Shown piece by piece: positions 59,810-64,000 of a stretch of 64,000 nt of DNA. A model generated the notes under the pieces. That model ran no database searches. It was not told the DNA's origin and saw only the letters and a list, made by a program, of their open reading frames with translations. The stretch's first letter is position 1. Every line of letters starts with the position of its first letter. This DNA comes from Lachnospiraceae bacterium (GTDB taxonomy: Bacteria; Bacillota; Clostridia; Lachnospirales; Lachnospiraceae): positions 84,970 to 148,969 of the forward strand of contig JAFVHP010000033.1 in the NCBI GenBank assembly GCA_017474455.1, in the 5' to 3' direction. The position numbers and the translations under genes are program-made.

Positions 59810-62665
59810 ATGAAAAGGAACTTTACCTTTAGAAGGATCATGAAAAGCGCGGCGGCGGTATGCCTTGCCCTCAGCCTCATTATTCCGTGGGCAGCGGATG
59901 CCCTGGCAGTGCAGGCACAGAATGCCGGAACGGTTCAGTACGCGGCAAGGGTAGAGAATGCCGGGGCAGAGCAGTATGCGGCAAGGATAGAGGATGCCGG
60001 GACGGTGCAGTACGCGGCAAAGGTAGAGAAGGCCGGGGCAGAGCAGTATGCGGCAAGGATAGAGAATGCCGGAACGGTGCAGTACGCGACAAGGATAAGG
60101 AAAGCAGGTCAGGGCGGGGACGATACGGATGCCGGAAACAGCGGGCAAGCCGGGTTTGACGCGTCCAAAGCAGTCAGACTGACAGACGGCGAACTGGAAG
60201 AACTGAATGAGTCGCTCGCTTTCGAGGACAACGGGTTTTTCCTGAGCACATATACGCGGCCTGAGGAGATCGCCTGGTCCGAAGTCCTGTACAACGGCGC
60301 GGGTATCGACATCGACAGCGAAGATCCGGATTACCGGTATGTGCAGGATTACCTGGAGGATATGCACGGCGAGCTGGTGACGGGCCTTTTCGTCCTGAAA
60401 CTGTCGGATGTACGGGATCTTGTTCATGAAAAGACCGGTTCGGATTATACGGATTCCACAAGGCCCGTGGAACTGGACGACAACTGGGACTGGTTCGATG
60501 GAAAAGGCCTTGTGGCTTCGCTCCACGGAGATACGAATTACCAGCCCATTACCTTTACAAAGGGATACAGGGACGGGGATCTTTATCAGCTGTACTATAC
60601 GGCCAGTGACCCGGATTATTTCTTTGACATGCGGGACTTTGTCATGACCGCGGAGATAAAGGGCGGAAAATGGCGGTTCATCAGCAATCTGCCGGACGCG
60701 CCTGATGCGCCGGCGCAACTGGCACGGATAGACTTCTATCAGACGAAGGCGGAAGCAGCCGAAGCGGCAGGCAGCTCGCTCCTGGATGAGCTGGAGATCA
60801 CATATAAGGACAGCAACAGTTCGGATGTGTATGAAACGCCCAAAGCCTATGCCGTGGTGACGTCGCTCACCGACGGGCTGTCCTTCCAGGTGGACAGGAA
60901 TATCGATGGCGCTGACGATCCGGTGCATCTGTCTTCTTTAGCGGGGATCGGCGTGCCTGACGAACTCATCGCCTCTTATGTAATGAATGCTGGCACGACC
61001 CTGATCTTCAACGCCGTCTTTACTTTTGACCCGGAGATCCGGATCAGCGCCTTCGACGGTGTCCGCTACGGGGAATACTGGGTCGGCGATGACCTCTGGA
61101 AATACATCGACGCAGAAAAGGGAAGCCGGACCCGCAGCCGGGTGATCACCGGATATGCCCGGGATCTTTATCCGAGGAGCGACAGCGGCCTGTCCGCCGC
61201 CCTTGCCGGCAGCTGGATCTATTATGATCCTTCATCCGGCGTGCCGAAAGCCTTCGCGATCATCGACCAGTACCGCGATATGGAGATCTTTTACATAGAG
61301 CACTCCGGTTTCGCGGATATGTGGATGGGCTACCAGAGGACCTTTGCCCAGCCCTCGCAGGCATGCGATACGGTCACCCTGAGAGTCAATGAAGACATCA
61401 CCGGCTTTGTGCCGGAAGGCCTGCTCTCATCCATAAACGGAGCGGGCGATTACCTTGTCACGATGAGACAGGCAGGCAATGCCCAGATCCTGAACCTGCG
61501 CCAGATAAACAACGGCGACGGCGTGCTCAGCTATCTTCTTGCCGATGAAGACGAGTTTGTCTATGATTTCGATTTTTACCGCTATTCGGGCAGGCAGACC
61601 TGGAAGACGGAATACAAGCGCATCCTGGAAGAGACCAGGATCGACGCAGCGCTCCGGGCTGAATTTGACGAGGAAAAGATGTATACCGCTGCCTTCGACA
61701 GCTGGCATCTCTACGACATCAACAAGGACGGCATACCGGAACTGTTTATCAAGCGCGGATCCTATGAAGCGGACTACCGCCTTGAAGTCTATACCATAGA
61801 TGAAGCAGGAAACGCCGTGCTCTGCACGTCAGGCGGTACGGACGAGCCGGTATGGTTCGGCCATTCCAGCCTGTACTCCTGTCCGGAAGGAAACGGCGTG
61901 CTCATCTGGGAAGGGCACATGGGCATCGCGAATATCCGCAGGATGACCCTGGACGGCATCGACCTGCGGCAGGAGCTCCTGCTGGAAGAAGATATTACCG
62001 GCGATGAAGAAGTCGGCGATGACATCTGGTACACGGAACCCGGGGAACTTGTGGACGGGTCGGTAATGGTGCAGTATTTTTACCCCGCCATCACGCTGCC
62101 TCTGGACAAATATGAGAGCTGGGCCGCGGATGCGGGCCTTAGCCCTGCTGGCCGCGGGGAAAGCGGGAGGGGCGGTTCGGCTTACTCTGGTACCGGGTCC
62201 GTTTCCGGTTCTGGTGCTGCCGGCGTGTTCGGCTATGACGAGCCTGACTGGTTCCATGATATCCAGAATAAACCGGGAAGCAGCTTCACTGTCTGTCCGA
62301 CGGATGTCTGGCTGAACGACCCGGGCACCATGACGGTCGGCGATTTTCTTGAGCAGGGCGTCATCTACGAATACTCCCCCGACAATCTTATCGTCCAGCA
62401 CATCGACTATGCGGACCTTGACGGTGACGAAAACGCCGAAGCCGTCATGTATATCGGCGCATCGGATTCGCAGGCCTCCCAGTACAGGGCTATCTTCCAC
62501 CAGCAGGACGGGAAGGTCTTCGCCTACACCGATTTCATCTTCGAGGAAGAAACACTGCAGGACGACGGCACCTTTGTAACAGAAGACACCTACTACGGCA
62601 GCGGCTACAGAAAGAAAGCTGTGTTTGACGGGAACCAGTGCTTCTTCTATGAACCGGTACAATAA
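59810..62665 (+). CDS. Large secreted protein with 12-residue repeats and VCBS-like motifs
   Basis: A 951-residue exported protein. The signal peptide ends near ADALA. Right after it come five 12-residue repeats such as NAGTVQYAARVE and KAGAEQYAARIE (DNA 59931-60110, exact 36-bp period). Most of the chain has no family that I recognise. Two calcium-loop-like segments, DINKDGIPELFI and DLDGDENAEAVMY, resemble VCBS/FG-GAP repeats. A Gly/Ser-rich linker lies near 62140-62225. There is no C-terminal anchor. ATG 59810 follows GGGGGAT; 14 further codons upstream lack a site. Function unknown. Confidence 0.75.
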   Translation: MKRNFTFRRIMKSAAAVCLALSLIIPWAADALAVQAQNAGTVQYAARVENAGAEQYAARIEDAGTVQYAAKVEKAGAEQYAARIENAGTVQYATRIRKAGQGGDDTDAGNSGQAGFDASKAVRLTDGELEELNESLAFEDNGFFLSTYTRPEEIAWSEVLYNGAGIDIDSEDPDYRYVQDYLEDMHGELVTGLFVLKLSDVRDLVHEKTGSDYTDSTRPVELDDNWDWFDGKGLVASLHGDTNYQPITFTKGYRDGDLYQLYYTASDPDYFFDMRDFVMTAEIKGGKWRFISNLPDAPDAPAQLARIDFYQTKAEAAEAAGSSLLDELEITYKDSNSSDVYETPKAYAVVTSLTDGLSFQVDRNIDGADDPVHLSSLAGIGVPDELIASYVMNAGTTLIFNAVFTFDPEIRISAFDGVRYGEYWVGDDLWKYIDAEKGSRTRSRVITGYARDLYPRSDSGLSAALAGSWIYYDPSSGVPKAFAIIDQYRDMEIFYIEHSGFADMWMGYQRTFAQPSQACDTVTLRVNEDITGFVPEGLLSSINGAGDYLVTMRQAGNAQILNLRQINNGDGVLSYLLADEDEFVYDFDFYRYSGRQTWKTEYKRILEETRIDAALRAEFDEEKMYTAAFDSWHLYDINKDGIPELFIKRGSYEADYRLEVYTIDEAGNAVLCTSGGTDEPVWFGHSSLYSCPEGNGVLIWEGHMGIANIRRMTLDGIDLRQELLLEEDITGDEEVGDDIWYTEPGELVDGSVMVQYFYPAITLPLDKYESWAADAGLSPAGRGESGRGGSAYSGTGSVSGSGAAGVFGYDEPDWFHDIQNKPGSSFTVCPTDVWLNDPGTMTVGDFLEQGVIYEYSPDNLIVQHIDYADLDGDENAEAVMYIGASDSQASQYRAIFHQQDGKVFAYTDFIFEEETLQDDGTFVTEDTYYGSGYRKKAVFDGNQCFFYEPVQ

Positions 62666-62714
62666 GCCGATCGTATGAGCCGGCCTGTTAAGCAGAACCG
62701 GTTTATATGTGAAA

Positions 62715-62786
62715 GGCGCTATTACCATGGTAGGCGCCGTCACCGTTGCAGGCATCGTTAGCGTGACAGGCACCATTACCTCGGCA
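62715..62786. repeat. 18-bp imperfect repeat, four copies, before ylmH
   Basis: GGCGCTATTACCATGGTA, then three related 18-bp units at 62733, 62751 and 62769, each starting GGC and centred on TTA/GTC-ACC. It keeps the ylmH frame open upstream of the chosen start, giving a G-A-[IV]-T-[MV]-[VA] hexapeptide repeat if a GTG at 62709 were used. Confidence 0.65.
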
Positions 62787-62879
62787 GGCGCTGAAGTGGA
62801 GGCTATCCACGGCAGGCAGCAGCTTCACAGCGGGCGCCGTCACAACTGCACAAATGAAAGCAGATTTTCACAGGATTAT

Positions 62880-63683
62880 ATGGACCAGATAGAAAAAAGA
62901 GCAGCGGATCACCTTTCGGGGCGGATCCGCGATCTTTCGGCAAGAACACTTGAGAGGGACTACCTCACCCATACGGAATTCCTGACTTCGGCGGAACAGG
63001 CATATTGTCGCTCGCTCCTTGTGGGCGGTGCAGCGGGCCCCGTTCCCTGGACCATGTACGGTGGCTGGGAAGAGGCGGAAAGGCAGACCGTCTGTTTCCT
63101 TCCTTCCTACATGTCCGCGGACGACTTCGTCCTGTCCGACGCCGCAAGCGGGGAAGTGATAAGCTGCGTCCGCATCAGCCCGCTGAATGCCCGCTTTTCC
63201 GACCATCCCGGACACAGAGATTATCTCGGCGCCCTCATGAATATCGGTATAGAACGGGACCGTGTCGGCGACATCCTCATCGACAGCAGCACAGACACCG
63301 CGTACGTCTTCTGCCTGTCTTCCGTCAGCGGCCTTATCATAAATGAACTTTCCTCCGTCAGGCACACCAGCGTCGAATGCTGCAAAGTGCCGGCTTCAGA
63401 GTGTTCTGTCAGGCCTGAATTCAAGGAAGTTACCGGATCCGTCGCCTCGCTCCGCCTCGACGCCGTCCTGTCGCTCGTTTACCACATTTCCCGTACCAGG
63501 GCCAAAGAACTCATCGACGCCGACCAGGTCAGTATCGGCGGCACTCCCGCCAAAGGCCCCGGGCAGGAACTGAAGGAGAATGACCGCATATCTGTCCGGG
63601 GCCACGGCAAATTCGTCTTTGATCAGGTCCTGAAGGAAACGAAGAAAGACCGCCTGTTCATAGCCGTAAGAGTGTACAAGTAG
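62880..63683 (+). CDS. ylmH: YlmH-type S4-domain RNA-binding protein
   Basis: A 267-residue protein of the YlmH family, which binds RNA and ribosomal subunits and is usually found near cell-division genes. The central part has LGALMNIGIERDRVGDILI, and the C-terminal S4 domain reads LRLDAVLSLVYHISRTRAKELIDADQVSIGG with NDRISVRGHGKF. ATG 62880, after AGGATTAT, gives the family's normal length. A GTG at 62709 would add 57 residues of repeat sequence. Here it follows a secreted-protein gene rather than a cell-division cluster. No terminator is seen before the repeat array. Confidence 0.88.
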   Translation: MDQIEKRAADHLSGRIRDLSARTLERDYLTHTEFLTSAEQAYCRSLLVGGAAGPVPWTMYGGWEEAERQTVCFLPSYMSADDFVLSDAASGEVISCVRISPLNARFSDHPGHRDYLGALMNIGIERDRVGDILIDSSTDTAYVFCLSSVSGLIINELSSVRHTSVECCKVPASECSVRPEFKEVTGSVASLRLDAVLSLVYHISRTRAKELIDADQVSIGGTPAKGPGQELKENDRISVRGHGKFVFDQVLKETKKDRLFIAVRVYK

Positions 63684-63777
63684 CATACATGTAACCGCCG
63701 GATGCCTGGATGGCTCGAAACAGTGGACATTGATACTGGTAGTGTCCGATGCAAGTAGTGGTCGATGTAAATACATT

Positions 63778-64000
63778 CAGGCCGAATCTGGATATTGCAG
63801 ATTCGGCCTGAATTGCAATTTTGCTGATATAGGCCGTCTGGACAAGGCAAAAGTTCGGCCTGAATTGCTGTTTTGCAAGGACAGGCCGTCCAAAAGAGAG
63901 AAGATTTCGGCTTGAATTGTCATTTTGTTGATTCAGGCCGTCGAAATAAGGCAAGTATTCGGCCTAAATCGTTGTTTTGCACGGTTAGGCCGTCCAAAAG
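63778..64000. repeat. Second array of the 37-nt TTCGGCCT/AGGCCGTC element, exact 52-bp period
   Basis: Four 37-nt elements start at 63802, 63854, 63906 and 63958, exactly 52 bp apart with 15-nt linkers. The array runs to or beyond the window end. Each begins TTCGGCCT (one has TTCGGCTT) and ends AGGCCGTC, with A/T-rich centres around TTTTG. The first element is preceded by a mirrored half, making a perfect 13-bp hairpin CAGGCCGAATCTG/CAGATTCGGCCTG (63778-63810). The element length and ends are those of the array at 13856-14623, 50 kb away. Confidence 0.9.

Noticed and set aside
63658-63954. 98-codon minus-strand frame across the second element array
   Set aside because: The frame is a by-product of the repeated elements; no ribosome site.

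Overview
The window looks like a chromosomal segment from a gut-type Firmicute, most likely a Lachnospiraceae-like member of the Clostridia. This is inferred from several signs. There is a CIRCE/HrcA-type heat-shock promoter. Solute-binding lipoproteins carry long Ala/Pro/Glu linkers. There are YesN/YesM-type two-component regulators, a GlgC/GlgD pair, AGGAGG ribosome-binding sites with occasional TTG starts, and moderately GC-rich coding sequence. I found no rRNA, tRNA, phage, transposase or CRISPR array.

Positions 1-14700 hold a sugar-use region. A cytoplasmic GH35-type beta-galactosidase (800-2368, -) is followed by a three-gene operon of response regulator, histidine kinase and YtfQ-like sugar-binding lipoprotein (3173-7184). 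Next come a GntR/LacI-type repressor (7394-8458, -) and, divergent from it, a complete YtfQ-YtfR-YtfT-YjfF-like ABC importer (8791-13633). I infer that a galactofuranose-like or other galactose-containing substrate is sensed outside the cell, imported and hydrolysed inside. A second GH35 gene at 35557 shares a conserved 54-bp promoter block with the first, so the two are probably co-regulated. It is followed by an orphan solute-binding lipoprotein.

Positions 14700-34300 hold mostly unrelated accessory and housekeeping genes: a DUF4353 surface protein, metallo-beta-lactamase-fold hydrolases, a nitroreductase, an XRE-Uma2 fusion, a secreted repeat protein, an MFS transporter, an LspA-like peptidase, two MATE transporters, a YcaQ-type glycosylase, an exported PLP-enzyme-like lipoprotein, a tyrosine phosphatase, an HD hydrolase, an SGNH-like protein and glycogen synthesis (glgC-glgD). 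Positions 38850-42760 form an unusual operon. It encodes a membrane-anchored phage-tail-lysozyme-type protein, an ABC-transporter-like membrane protein that seems to lack the ATPase-coupling loop, and an AraC regulator translationally coupled to it.

Positions 42900-64000 hold an aldo/keto reductase, a DUF1848 protein, a secreted 5'-nucleotidase, a malic enzyme gene broken by a frameshift, a zinc alcohol dehydrogenase and a nucleoside-type BMP ABC importer that plausibly works with the nucleotidase. After these come a divergent pair of NTF2-like and alpha/beta-barrel proteins, a CIRCE-controlled Hsp20, a divergent RpiB-family protein, a DUF554 membrane protein, a large secreted protein and YlmH.

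The intergenic DNA is unusually repeat-rich. Two arrays (13856-14623 and 63778-window end) are built from the same 37-nt element, which begins TTCGGCCT and ends AGGCCGTC. One array has an exact 167-bp higher-order period and the other an exact 52-bp period. A second repeat family with two hairpins sits between convergent genes at 7185-7395 and 58351-58404. At least six short minisatellites lie in other gaps, and a possible structured RNA lies at 34594-34725.
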